Below are positions 39,979-48,468 of a stretch of 64,000 nucleotides of DNA, in pieces; the first letter of the stretch is position 1; each line of letters opens with the position of its first letter. Source of the DNA: Corallococcus interemptor (GTDB lineage Bacteria; Myxococcota; Myxococcia; Myxococcales; Myxococcaceae); the NCBI RefSeq assembly GCF_003668875.1, contig NZ_RAWM01000014.1:45071-109070 (forward strand). The letters run 5' to 3'. Made by a program: the position numbers and the translations under genes. Under the pieces are notes generated by a model. It made no database searches, had not been told where the DNA came from, and saw only the letters and a program-made list of their open reading frames with translations.

Positions 39979-42501
39979 TCATGAGGCCTCCGGGGCCAGC
40001 GTGGGCTGTCCGGCTCGCCGCCGGAGCAGGCCTCCCCGCGCGCGCGGCCCCGCGACGAGCAGGAGCGCCAGCGCGGCGCCCACGGCGGCGAGCACCCGGC
40101 CCCAGTCGCGAGCCGTGGGCGGGTGCAGCCCCACGAGCGCGCCCAGCGCGGGCACCTGGATGAGCAGCACGGAGAAGCCCAGCGACAGGGCGCAGACCCA
40201 CCGCGCGGTGCGGGTCCGCAGCCGGGTGAGCACCGCCGCGAAGGTGGCGCTCGCCAGCGTGAGCGTGGCCATCGCCACCGCCCGCGCGCGCTCGACGTCG
40301 GCCCCTTGCGACAGGCACCGGGTCCAGGCCCAGACGAGCCCGCACGCCAGCAGCACGCCCACCGCGGTGAGCAGGGCCCACTCCCGCCAGGAGAAGAAGC
40401 GCGCGGCGGGCCTCGCGCGCAGCGCGGTGAGCTGGCCGGGGCGCGCGGCCGACTGGAAGGCCAGCATCGCGGTGGGGTGGATGATGAGCTCCAGCCACAC
40501 GATGTGGATGGGCAGGTACACGAGCGGCTGCCCCCAGAGCGGCATCAGCGCCGCCGTGCCCACCAGCGGGATGTGGATGAGCAGCAGGTAGAGGAAGCAG
40601 CGCTGCAGGTTGGAGAACAGCTGCCGGCCCTCCGCGATGGCGCGCACCAGCGTGCCGAAGTCGTCGTTGAGCAGCACGATGGAGGACGCCTCTCGCGCGC
40701 TCCGGGTGCCCCGCTCCCCCATGGCGATGCCCACGTCCGCGGCCTGGAGCGCCGGCACGTCGTTCACCCCGTCGCCGGTGGCGGCCACCACCTCGCCCTG
40801 CTTGCGCAGCGCCTTCACCAGCGCGTACTTCTGCGCGGGCAGCGCACGCGCCACCACGTCCACGGGCGGCACGCGTCCGGTGTCGGCCAGCCGCGCCTCC
40901 AGGGCCTCTCCGGTGAGCACCACCGGGTGCTCGCCCCCCAACCCCAGCCGCCGGGCCACCGCGAGCGCCGTGCGGGGGTGGTCCCCCGTCACCATCACCG
41001 CGCGCAGCCCCGCGTCGCGGCACTCCCGCACCGCCGCCTCCACGCCCGCGCGCACCGGGTCCTCGCACGCCACGAGCCCCGCGAAGCCGAAGCCCCGGTC
41101 CGGCTCTCCGCCATGCCAGTGCGCCGCGTCCAGCGTGCGGCTCGCGCACGCGATGACCTTGTGGCCCTCGCACGCGAGCGCGTCCACGCGAAGCGCCCAC
41201 TCCCGCCGGGCCTCCGGCGAGAGCGCGCACAGGTCCAGCACCCGCTCGGGAGCGCCCTTCACCGCGGCGAGCAGCGTCCCGTCCTCCCGCCGCACCACGG
41301 CCGTCTCCCGCTGGCGGTCCTCGGTGAAGGGGAAGGTGGCCTCGCGGGGAGAAGCGGAGAGCGCCGGTTGCCAGGCCGCCCCCGCCTCCAGGAGCGCCAC
41401 GTCCAGCGGATCCTTCCCCTCCTCCCGCGACGCCAGCACCGCGGTCTCCAGCAGCGCCCGATTCGAGGTGCCGGGTGACGGCAGCAGCCGGGCCACCCGC
41501 AGCAGCCCCTCCGTCAGCGTGCCCGTCTTGTCCGAGCACACGCAGCTCACGCGGCCGATGTTCTCGACGGAGACGGCCTGCCGCACCAGCGCCTGCCGCC
41601 GGGCTAGGCGGTACACCCCCGCGCCCAGGAAGAACGTGAGGGCCACGGGGAACTCCTCGGGCAGCGCCGCCACGCCGAGCGTCGCCGCGCTCAGGAGCGC
41701 ATCCAGCCACCCGAAACCCTGGCGCAGGCGGACGAGCGCCAGCACCGCGCAGAGCGCCGTCGCCACGCCCATCAGCACCGCCACCAGCCGCGCCACCGCG
41801 TGCTGGAGCGGCGTGCGCGCCCGCGTCTCCTGCCCCGCCGAGCGGATGATGCTCCCGTACAGCGTCTCCGGGCCGGTGAAGACGACGCGCACCCAGGCCG
41901 TCCCGGTGAGCAGCCGCGTCCCGGCCAGGCCCCAGTGCACCGCGTCCACCGCGGGCTCCGCGCCCGGGGGAAGGCGCGTGAGCGGCCGCTTGCGCACGGG
42001 CAGCGACTCACCGGTGAGCGAGGACTCCTCGGCCTGCAGTCCCTGCCCCTCGATCACCAGGCCGTCCGCGGGGAACTGCTGGCCCGCCTCCACGCGCGCC
42101 AGGTCTCCGGGCACCACGTCCGCCGCGGGCACCACCGCCTCGCGGCCCTCCCGCAGCACCGTCGCGTGCGCGGCCAGGCGTCCGCGCAGGCCCTCGGTGG
42201 AGGCCTGGGTCCGGTGGTGCAGGAAGACGTCCATGCCCAGGAGCGGAGCGAGCGCCAGCAGCATCACCGCGCCATCCACGCGCTCGCCCAGGGCGAAGTA
42301 GAGGGCGCTCGTGCCCACCAGGAACCAGAGCATCGGGTCGCTCGCGGCCTCGCGCAGGCTCCGCAGCGTGGAGCGCGGAGGCCGGCCCTGCACGTCGTTG
42401 GGGCCATGGCGCGCGCGGCGCGCCAGCACCTCCTCCGTCTCCAGACCGCGCGCGGCTTCCCAGCCATGAGGCAGGCGAAGGACTGGAACCAGGACTCGCA
42501 T
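39979..42501 (-). CDS. Cation-translocating P-type ATPase with PEEFP motif
   Basis: 840 residues from the ATG at 42501. Contains the actuator TGES (SSLTGESLPVRKR), membrane helix 4 with LPEEFPVALTF in place of PEGLP, the phosphorylation site CSDKTGTLTEG (Asp about 324), KGAPE, VMVTGDHPRTA and ATGDGVNDVPALQAADVGIAMG. The C-terminal helices include LLLIHIPLVGTAAL and IHIVWLELIIHP. The PEEFP variant occurs in a subgroup of H+/Ca2+-like pumps of unproven ion. The leader forms a GC-rich hairpin over the ribosome-binding site. Confidence 0.9.
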   Translation of the reverse strand: MRVLVPVLRLPHGWEAARGLETEEVLARRARHGPNDVQGRPPRSTLRSLREAASDPMLWFLVGTSALYFALGERVDGAVMLLALAPLLGMDVFLHHRTQASTEGLRGRLAAHATVLREGREAVVPAADVVPGDLARVEAGQQFPADGLVIEGQGLQAEESSLTGESLPVRKRPLTRLPPGAEPAVDAVHWGLAGTRLLTGTAWVRVVFTGPETLYGSIIRSAGQETRARTPLQHAVARLVAVLMGVATALCAVLALVRLRQGFGWLDALLSAATLGVAALPEEFPVALTFFLGAGVYRLARRQALVRQAVSVENIGRVSCVCSDKTGTLTEGLLRVARLLPSPGTSNRALLETAVLASREEGKDPLDVALLEAGAAWQPALSASPREATFPFTEDRQRETAVVRREDGTLLAAVKGAPERVLDLCALSPEARREWALRVDALACEGHKVIACASRTLDAAHWHGGEPDRGFGFAGLVACEDPVRAGVEAAVRECRDAGLRAVMVTGDHPRTALAVARRLGLGGEHPVVLTGEALEARLADTGRVPPVDVVARALPAQKYALVKALRKQGEVVAATGDGVNDVPALQAADVGIAMGERGTRSAREASSIVLLNDDFGTLVRAIAEGRQLFSNLQRCFLYLLLIHIPLVGTAALMPLWGQPLVYLPIHIVWLELIIHPTAMLAFQSAARPGQLTALRARPAARFFSWREWALLTAVGVLLACGLVWAWTRCLSQGADVERARAVAMATLTLASATFAAVLTRLRTRTARWVCALSLGFSVLLIQVPALGALVGLHPPTARDWGRVLAAVGAALALLLVAGPRARGGLLRRRAGQPTLAPEAS

Positions 42502-42548
42502 GACGCCCCCGCGAAGAAGCTGGGGCCCCGCGGGGGCGACGGCAATGC
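42472..42548 (-). repeat. 77-bp leader shared with the histidine kinase gene, copy 2
   Basis: Homologous, gap-free partner of 39838-39914. It includes the first ten codons of the ATPase and the leader up to GGCAATGC at 42541-42548. No promoter element in it is certain. Confidence 0.7.
42504..42538 (-). promoter_or_regulatory. Leader hairpin next to the ATPase start codon
   Basis: A perfect 10-bp inverted repeat (CGCCCCCGCG / CGCGGGGGCG) with a 15-nt loop ends two bases before the ATG. The arm next to the ATG holds the only G-rich ribosome-binding candidate, so folding would hide it. A translational control role is inferred. Confidence 0.5.
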
Positions 42549-42670
42549 ACCGCGCACGCGAGCGGCACGGCCCTCCGGGGAAGGGCTGCCGGCCGGTGGC
42601 CTTCTGCGCGCGTCCCTCCCAGGGGCCACACATGACGGAGGTCACCGGCCAGGGGCCAGGGAGGGCACCG

Positions 42671-43207
42671 ATGCGGATCCTCATCACCTATGGAAGCAAG
42701 CTGGGCGGGACCCGGGAGATCGCCGGGCTGATGGCCCGCGTCCTGCGGGACGAGGGCTTCGACGCGGAGGCGGCGCCCCCGGAAGCCGTCGACGACGTGC
42801 GCGTCTACGACGCCGTCATCGTCGGAGGTGGGCTCTACGCCAACCACTGGCACCACCGGGCCCGGCGCTTCGTGCACCACCACCTGCATGAGCTGCGCGG
42901 GCGGCCCGTCTGGTTCTTCTCCAGCGGACCGCTGGACGACTCGGCGTCGCAGGAGCGCATCCCGCCCACGGCGCAGGTGCGGGCCCTCATGGAGCAGGTG
43001 GGGGCCCGGGGCCACGAGACCTTCGGGGGGCGACTGGAGTCCGACGCCCGGGGCTTCATCGCCCACGCCATGGCGCGCGAGCACGCGGGGGACTGGCGGG
43101 ACCCCGGGCGGATCACCCGATGGGTACGCGGCGTGGCCCTGGAGCTGCGGGAGGCCGGGCGTCCGTGGGCCGGCTCCGCGGCCCTGCACCAGGAAGCACC
43201 GCGGTGA
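42671..43207 (+). CDS. Flavodoxin-domain protein
   Basis: 178 residues from the ATG at 42671, which has AGGGAGG upstream; an ATG at 42632 is an alternative. MRILITYGSKLGGTREIAGLM is the FMN phosphate loop of HemG-type flavodoxins, followed by YDAVIVGGGLYANHWHHRAR and VWFFSSGPLDDS. It may be a protoporphyrinogen oxidase-like or stress-linked flavodoxin. It is divergent from the second P-type ATPase and is the first of three genes in a row with short gaps (33 and 18 bp). Confidence 0.85.
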   Translation: MRILITYGSKLGGTREIAGLMARVLRDEGFDAEAAPPEAVDDVRVYDAVIVGGGLYANHWHHRARRFVHHHLHELRGRPVWFFSSGPLDDSASQERIPPTAQVRALMEQVGARGHETFGGRLESDARGFIAHAMAREHAGDWRDPGRITRWVRGVALELREAGRPWAGSAALHQEAPR

Positions 43208-43240
43208 CTAGCTTGAAACCGGCGACGGCCAGGAGGGGCC

Positions 43241-44542
43241 ATGAACATCGCGAGCACCACCCACTTCTCGGACGCCTCCCGGCGCGCGGGTGAGACGGCG
43301 GCCCTGCTCGCCCGGCGGATGGACGCCTCGCTGCTGCTGGTGCACGCGTTGCCGGGCAACGTGGTGCGCACCTTCGGCGAGCGCGCGCATGAAGCGGTGC
43401 GGAGCGCGCTCCAGGACGAGGCGCGGCGGCTGGAGGCGCTGTCCGGCGCGCGGGTCGAACCCGTCGTGCTCACCGGTGAGCCGGAGGGGGCCCTGAGCGC
43501 GCTGGTGACGGAGCGCGACCTGAAGCTGGTGGTGTCCGCCGCGCCTCGCGAGGAGACGCCCTTCCTGGGCCTGGGCGGCACGGTCGACAGGATGGCGCAG
43601 GCGCTGACGGTGCCCTTCCTGGTGGTCCGCGAGGCCTCGGCGCTGGAGGCCTGGGCGCGCGGCGAGCGTCCGCTGCGGGTGATGGTGGGCGTGGACCGCT
43701 CGCGTCCCTTCGAGGTCGCGCGGGACTGGGTGAAGGAGCTGTCGCGCTTCGGGCCGCTGGAGGTGGTGGGCGGCCGCATCTTCTGGGTCTCCGAGGAGGC
43801 GAAGCGGCTGGGGCTGGTGCACCCGCGCAGCTACAAGGACGTGTCCCTGGAGCTGCGCGAGGCGCTGGAGCGGGAGGCGGACGCGCTGCTGGAGCCGCTG
43901 CGCATTCCCGGCGTGACGGTGCGCGCGCGGCTGGAGCCGGGGCTGGGCCGCGTCGCGGACCACCTGGTGGCGCTGGCCGAGGAGGAGCACGTGGACGTGC
44001 TGGTGGTGGGCACGCACCACCGCAAGGCGCTCGCGCGGCTGTGGAGCGTGTCCCAGCACGCGCGGCGGCTGGCCTCCATGTCCGTGGTGAGCGTGCCGGT
44101 GCTCACGGCCGAGCAGGGCATGGCCACCGAGCCGCCCCGGGTGCGCGCGGTGCTGGCGACCACGGACTTCACGGAGCCGGGGGACCGCGCCGTCGCCTAT
44201 GCCTTCGCGCTGACGCCGCCCGGAGGCACCGTGCACCTCTTGCACGTGGAGCCCGCGGACGCGTCCCCCGAGGCCGTCCAGGCCGCCCGCCACCAGCTGG
44301 AGCTGCGGGTGCCCGCGACGGAGCAGGAGGCGGGGCCGCACAAGGTGGAGCTGACGGTGCTCAAGGGCGATGACGTGGCGGGGGTCATCACCCAGGCCGC
44401 GGAGCGCTACTGCGTGGACCTCGTGTGCCTGGGCACGCACGGCCGCACGGGCGTGGGCCGCGCGGTGCTGGGCTCGGTGGCGCGACAGGTGATGGCCCGC
44501 AGCGACCGGCCCGCCGTGACGGTGCGCATGCCGCGCGCCTGA
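43241..44542 (+). CDS. Universal stress protein with three tandem Usp domains
   Basis: 433 residues. Domain 1 is about 1-130, domain 2 about 138-295 and domain 3 about 305-433. Only domain 3 keeps the ATP-binding pattern G-2x-G-9x-G-S, as GTHGRTGVGRAVLGSVARQV. Domain 2 has GTHHRKALARLW, with His replacing the second Gly, and domain 1 is more degenerate. AGGAGGGG precedes the ATG. Part of the flavodoxin-Usp-alcohol dehydrogenase set. Such proteins support survival under starvation or low oxygen; that role here is inferred. Confidence 0.9.
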   Translation: MNIASTTHFSDASRRAGETAALLARRMDASLLLVHALPGNVVRTFGERAHEAVRSALQDEARRLEALSGARVEPVVLTGEPEGALSALVTERDLKLVVSAAPREETPFLGLGGTVDRMAQALTVPFLVVREASALEAWARGERPLRVMVGVDRSRPFEVARDWVKELSRFGPLEVVGGRIFWVSEEAKRLGLVHPRSYKDVSLELREALEREADALLEPLRIPGVTVRARLEPGLGRVADHLVALAEEEHVDVLVVGTHHRKALARLWSVSQHARRLASMSVVSVPVLTAEQGMATEPPRVRAVLATTDFTEPGDRAVAYAFALTPPGGTVHLLHVEPADASPEAVQAARHQLELRVPATEQEAGPHKVELTVLKGDDVAGVITQAAERYCVDLVCLGTHGRTGVGRAVLGSVARQVMARSDRPAVTVRMPRA

Positions 44543-44560
44543 AGACAGACGAGGTGAGCC

Positions 44561-45616
44561 ATGAAGGCAACGGTATTCCGGGGCACCCAGAAGCTGGGCG
44601 TGGAGGACGTGGAGCGGCCGAAGGCGGGCGCGGGCGAGGCCATTGTCCGGGTGACGCTCACCACCATCTGCGGCACCGACGTGCACATCCTGCGCGGGGA
44701 GTACCCGGTGAAGCCCGGCCTCACCGTGGGCCATGAGATGGTGGGCGTCATCGATGAGCTGGGCCCGGGGGTGACGGGCTACCAGGCGGGGCAGCGCGTG
44801 CTGGTGGGGGCGATTACCCCGTGCGGCCAGTGCCGGGGCTGTCTCTCCGGGCACGCGTCCCAGTGCGGCCACGGCGGGGGCATTGAAGCGGCGGGGGGCT
44901 GGCGGCTGGGCAACACGATGAACGGCGTGCAGGCGGAGTTCGTGCGCGTGCCCTTCGCGCAGGCGAACCTGGCGCCCATCCCGGACGAGCTGAAGGACGA
45001 ACAGGTGCTGCTCCTGGCGGACATCGCGTCCACGGGCTTCAGCGGCGCGGAGTCCGGCGGCGTGAAGATAGGTGACGCGGTGGTGGTGTTCGCGCAGGGG
45101 CCCATTGGCCTGTGCGCCACCGTGGGGGCGCGGCTGATGGGCGCGTCGCTGGTGATTGGCGTGGACGGGGACGAGGCGCGTCTGTCCATGGCGAAGAAGC
45201 TGGGCGCGGACGTGGTGCTCGACTTCCGGAACCAGGACGTGGTGGCGGAGGTGAAGCGGCTCACCGGTGGCGGCGTGGACGTGGCGATTGAGGCGCTGGG
45301 CACGCAGCAGACCTTCGAAAGCGCGCTGCGCTCGCTCAACCCCGGCGGCACGCTGTCCAGCCTGGGGGTGTACTCCGGGAAGCTGCAGCTGCCCTACGAC
45401 GCCTTCGCGGCGGGGCTGGGAGACCACCGCATCGTCACCACGCTCTGCCCGGGCGGCAAGGAGCGCATGCGGCGCCTGATGGAGGTGGTGCGCGCGAAGC
45501 GCGTGGACCTGACGCCGCTCTTCACGCACCGCTTCCAGCTCAAGGACATCCAGGAGGCGTACGAGCTGTTCAGCCAGCGCAAGGACGGCGTGCTCAAGGT
45601 CGCCATCCGACCTTGA
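44561..45616 (+). CDS. Zinc-dependent alcohol dehydrogenase (TbADH-like)
   Basis: 351 residues. Catalytic zinc ligands sit in CGTDVHILRG and GHEMVGVIDE. The stretch CGQCRGCLSGHASQCGH holds several cysteines but is not the standard four-Cys structural zinc lobe. The NAD(P) fold is VVVFAQGPIGLCATVGARLMG then VIGVDGDEARL. Overall it resembles NADP-dependent secondary alcohol dehydrogenases of the Thermoanaerobacter type. It lies 18 bp after the Usp gene, with GAGGTGAG as ribosome-binding site. Substrate unknown. Confidence 0.9.
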   Translation: MKATVFRGTQKLGVEDVERPKAGAGEAIVRVTLTTICGTDVHILRGEYPVKPGLTVGHEMVGVIDELGPGVTGYQAGQRVLVGAITPCGQCRGCLSGHASQCGHGGGIEAAGGWRLGNTMNGVQAEFVRVPFAQANLAPIPDELKDEQVLLLADIASTGFSGAESGGVKIGDAVVVFAQGPIGLCATVGARLMGASLVIGVDGDEARLSMAKKLGADVVLDFRNQDVVAEVKRLTGGGVDVAIEALGTQQTFESALRSLNPGGTLSSLGVYSGKLQLPYDAFAAGLGDHRIVTTLCPGGKERMRRLMEVVRAKRVDLTPLFTHRFQLKDIQEAYELFSQRKDGVLKVAIRP

Positions 45617-45632
45617 GCAGGCCGGTGGTGGC

Positions 45633-46565
45633 TTAGCGCGGCGCGAAGGTGCCGTTGCTCACGATGCCCGAGGCGTTCCCCATGTACTGCCGGAAGAGCA
45701 TCGTGTTGACCTGGTTGAAGGAGAACGGCTTCAGGAGGGGAAAGCCCTCCGCATCCACGTCCAGCATGGCCCGCGACATATCCAGGTCCCAGTTGAAGCC
45801 CCCGGACGCGGTCTGGATGTGCATCATGGACATCCAGCCAGAGCCCTGGGTGCTGCCCATCAGGGTGAAGGACAGCGGGAGTCCCCGGAACGCGGAAGCG
45901 AACTGCTGCAGGACGACCGTGGGCGCGCCACCGAACTGCACGGTGATGGGGCTGGTCTGCACCTCCACCTGCTTGGTCCAATAATCGTCCACCCGCGTGA
46001 GCGTCGCGGACTCGAAGGTGATGACGAAGGGAACCGACTTCCCGCGCAGCTCCGCGAAGTAGTCCGGGGGATCCGCGGGAAGCGGCCCATCATAGGCGTC
46101 GAACTGGATGGTTCCGGAGATCCAACCCCCAGAGTCCACGCCAATGCCCACGTTCACGGTGCCATCTCCCGGCACCTTGAACAGGAAGCGCACGGGCTGC
46201 GTTTCCCCCTCGCCCAGGGTGAACCGCATCGGGTTCGGGGACACCAGCGTGACGGGAACGGTGACGCCCGGCGCGTCCGTGCGCTCCACGTGCCAGTCAC
46301 CGTTCATCTGGATGGAGTACGTCCCCGCGATGAGCGGCAGCATCACGGAATCCGTGGACGTGTCCGTGAGGGTCGCGTTCTGCGGGCCGGTGATGGCGAA
46401 CGTCGCCCCCACCAGCTTGTAGCTGCGTCCCGCTGACGTCGACACCAGCGGCAGCTCCAGCAGCCCCTCACCGTCGCGCAGCACCGGCGTGGACGGTTCA
46501 GACACCCCGCCACACGCGAGCGCCAGCAACGCGAGCGCGCCCACGAACCACTTCAACCCTTGCAT
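45633..46565 (-). CDS. Lipoprotein of unknown function
   Basis: 310 residues from the ATG at 46565 with CTGAGGGGGAAG upstream. Signal peptide MQGLKWFVGALALLALACGG, lipobox LALAC. The mature part is beta-rich. Its start reads STSAGRSYKLVGATFAITG and TLTDTSTDSVMLPLIAGTYS. It is one of the myxobacterial secreted lipoproteins with a carboxypeptidase-regulatory-like or Ig-like opening. Its own promoter is predicted immediately upstream. Confidence 0.75.
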   Translation of the reverse strand: MQGLKWFVGALALLALACGGVSEPSTPVLRDGEGLLELPLVSTSAGRSYKLVGATFAITGPQNATLTDTSTDSVMLPLIAGTYSIQMNGDWHVERTDAPGVTVPVTLVSPNPMRFTLGEGETQPVRFLFKVPGDGTVNVGIGVDSGGWISGTIQFDAYDGPLPADPPDYFAELRGKSVPFVITFESATLTRVDDYWTKQVEVQTSPITVQFGGAPTVVLQQFASAFRGLPLSFTLMGSTQGSGWMSMMHIQTASGGFNWDLDMSRAMLDVDAEGFPLLKPFSFNQVNTMLFRQYMGNASGIVSNGTFAPR

Positions 46566-46590
46566 GGACTTCCCCCTCAGGAAGGGGCCG

Positions 46591-46620
46591 ATGATAGGAT
46601 TTTGAACAATACACGGTCAA
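46591..46620 (-). promoter_or_regulatory. Predicted promoter of the 45633-46565 lipoprotein gene
   Basis: Minus strand TTGACC (46620-46615), 18-bp spacer, TATCAT (46596-46591). The expected start is about 20 nt before the ATG, leaving room for the ribosome-binding site. Confidence 0.6.
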
Positions 46621-46692
46621 GGCAGGCGGACCCGCACGCGCAATCACAGCCACGTCCGCACAGCGAGTCATGAAAAAGGGAAAGCGGGGGCC

Positions 46693-46937
46693 AGGGGCTG
46701 TCCCTGATTAGCGCAGCCAAAGAAGCATGGATGCGACGTGCAGGACGGCGAGGTCGCCGAGAACGCCCCAATCGGGCAAGTCCCGCCACTGCACCCCGGT
46801 CTTCACGCGCCACACCCCTGCGTTGATGAAGTCACGGTCTCCTCGCTTCGAGCGAAGGCCGCTCCCGGAGCCCAGCAGGGGTTCGACGCGACCCCAATCG
46901 GCATCGCTTCTCGAACACGAGAGCAGGGACAGCCCCT
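46693..46937 (-). mobile_element. Internally deleted IS5-family element (MITE-like)
   Basis: A 245-bp unit is bounded by perfect 14-bp inverted repeats (AGGGGCTGTCCCTG). The minus strand encodes the N-terminal part of an IS5-type transposase: SDADWGRVEPLLGSG, GDRDFINAGVWRVKTGVQWR and DLP, then joins a short tail (HVASMLLWLR) and stops at the far inverted repeat. The DDE catalytic region is gone, so it can move only with help. No target duplication is obvious. It lies beside a tRNA 3'-end-like sequence. Confidence 0.75.
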
Positions 46938-46944
46938 AAAAGAA

Positions 46945-46975
46945 TGGAGGCGGTGGGAATCGAACCCGCACCGGG
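46945..46975 (-). other. tRNA 3'-end-like sequence (possible attachment-site scar)
   Basis: On the minus strand GCGGGTTCGATTCCCACCGC then CTCCA is the T-arm plus acceptor 3' strand and discriminator base of a tRNA. No matching 5' acceptor GGAGGCG is found upstream, and the T stem has one mismatch, so it is a fragment and not a tRNA gene. 3' ends of tRNA genes are common integrase targets. Confidence 0.5.
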
Positions 46976-47061
46976 CGGTGCGAAACTCCCAGCAGGATCG
47001 CGCCCTTACCTCGCTACCGCTCGGAGCGACCCGGATTCGATATCCCGCCGCATGACCTGTT

Positions 47062-47122
47062 GTCCCGCCATGTTCCACCCCATGCCGCAGCTTCATGCGA
47101 CATACGTGCAACATGGCGGGAC
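47062..47122. repeat. 13-bp perfect inverted repeat
   Basis: GTCCCGCCATGTT (47062-47074) and AACATGGCGGGAC (47110-47122), 35 bp apart, just downstream of the pseudokinase stop. It may be a terminator for that gene, a recombination site or an element end. Confidence 0.6.
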
Positions 47123-47152
47123 TGGAGTGGAGCCTCCTTGCAGGCAGCGTGG

Positions 47153-48307
47153 CTAGTTCGTGCTGATCTCGTCCTGGGACGCCTGGATGCCACGGGGGCG
47201 CCGCATGCCCAGCTCGACCATCACCTCGCGGGATCGCTTCGCCATCTCGTGCAGTTCAGCCACCGCTTCCTTCCGGCCGTAGGCATCTCCCTCTCCAAGC
47301 CAGCGGCGCAGGTCCGCCGCCAGTTCCCTCGCCGTCTGGTAGCGGGCTTCCGGGCGGGGCTGGAGGAGCTTGCGCAGTGCCAGGCCCAACCCCTGCGGAA
47401 GCGACTCCGTCAACGCCTCCAGGTCCGCTTGCGAGTAGGTCGCCGCGCGCCAGATCGCGTCCTCCACGCCAACAGGGCTGCCTGCGAGCCGAGCCCGCCT
47501 GACGGCACGTCGGACCCGCACGCGCTGCCTGACCGATAGCGAGCCCTTCACCTCTTCGGTCAAGGCATCCGGGGCATCCAGGAGGTTCTTCCCCGTCGCA
47601 AGTTCAAGCAGGACATTGCCAAGCGCGAAGAGGTCCGAGCGCGCGTCCACGCGGCCCGTCAGGAGCATTTCCGGGGAGGAGTAGAACGCATCCCCCTGCG
47701 GCTGACGCACCGTGGATGAAACGCGGCCGGGCAGGTCCGAAAGGGCGAGCCCAAAGTCGGAGACCTGCACGTCGCCGTTCCAATCGACGAAGATGTGCTC
47801 AACGTCGAGCGCCCGGTGGACGATGTTGAGGGAGCGCCCCTGTTCGTCCTTCGCCTCGTGGGCATGCTCCAGGGCCTCGGCGACGCGCGCCCCGACGTGG
47901 AGGGTGAAGAAGGGAGAGACCCGGCGACCGCACTCCCCCGAGAGCGTCAACAGGGTGTTGATGCTGTGCCCCGACGGATGCTCGGTGATGACGTACCAGC
48001 ACCCCTCTGCCTTGTGCAGTCCATGGACACGGAGGATGCCCGGATGGTCGAGGTACGTCGCGAGGCGCACCTGCTCTTCAAGCTTCGCCCGCGCCCGCTT
48101 GATGCGAGGCAGCTCCATCAACTTCGGAACGCCCACCGCCTTGAGCAGCACCTTGCCCCGGATGTTGCCCTCGGAGGTACGGCGCCGGGCCAGCAAGAGA
48201 CTCAACCCGTGGTGGACCTCTCCCAGGTCTTCGCGGAACTCGTACTGGAAGCCGTCCCGGGTGAAGAGAATCGCCCCGCGTGGAAGCCTGAACTCACTTT
48301 CCGACAT
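47153..48307 (-). CDS. Protein kinase-like protein, probable pseudokinase
   Basis: 384 residues from the ATG at 48307 with AGGAGG 8 nt upstream. The kinase fold is recognisable: GKVLLKAVG (Lys about 56), LDHPGILRVHG, DVQVSDFGLAL with DFG at 184-186, and SSPEMLLTGRVDARSDLFALGNVLLEL. The catalytic-loop HRD reads HRA (164-166, in NIVHRALDVEHIFVD), so the catalytic Asp is lost, and the Asn of HRDxKxxN is also absent. It is therefore likely inactive and may bind or regulate another kinase. It lies 161 bp after the active kinase gene, same strand. Confidence 0.82.
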   Translation of the reverse strand: MSESEFRLPRGAILFTRDGFQYEFREDLGEVHHGLSLLLARRRTSEGNIRGKVLLKAVGVPKLMELPRIKRARAKLEEQVRLATYLDHPGILRVHGLHKAEGCWYVITEHPSGHSINTLLTLSGECGRRVSPFFTLHVGARVAEALEHAHEAKDEQGRSLNIVHRALDVEHIFVDWNGDVQVSDFGLALSDLPGRVSSTVRQPQGDAFYSSPEMLLTGRVDARSDLFALGNVLLELATGKNLLDAPDALTEEVKGSLSVRQRVRVRRAVRRARLAGSPVGVEDAIWRAATYSQADLEALTESLPQGLGLALRKLLQPRPEARYQTARELAADLRRWLGEGDAYGRKEAVAELHEMAKRSREVMVELGMRRPRGIQASQDEISTN

Positions 48308-48468
48308 GCTCTTTTCCTCCTCTTCGCGCAGGCATCCGAAGGCCGACGCGTCGTGGACGAAGTTACCTGTGGGATGGGCCGTCGTGGAACGACCCTGGGA
48401 GGTCATGTCGAGTTTGAGGAGGCGGGGGCGAAATCAAGCACCTACCCACCACGTCGCCCCGGGCGCGC

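Noticed and set aside
42500..42670. Longer N-terminus of the flavodoxin gene from upstream ATGs (42500, 42632)
   Set aside because: The flavodoxin fold begins at MRILITYGS (42671) and has its own ribosome-binding site; upstream residues are low in similarity and overlap the shared leader.
46945..47040. Complete tRNA gene
   Set aside because: Only the T arm and acceptor 3' strand fit; no 5' acceptor partner or anticodon arm is found.
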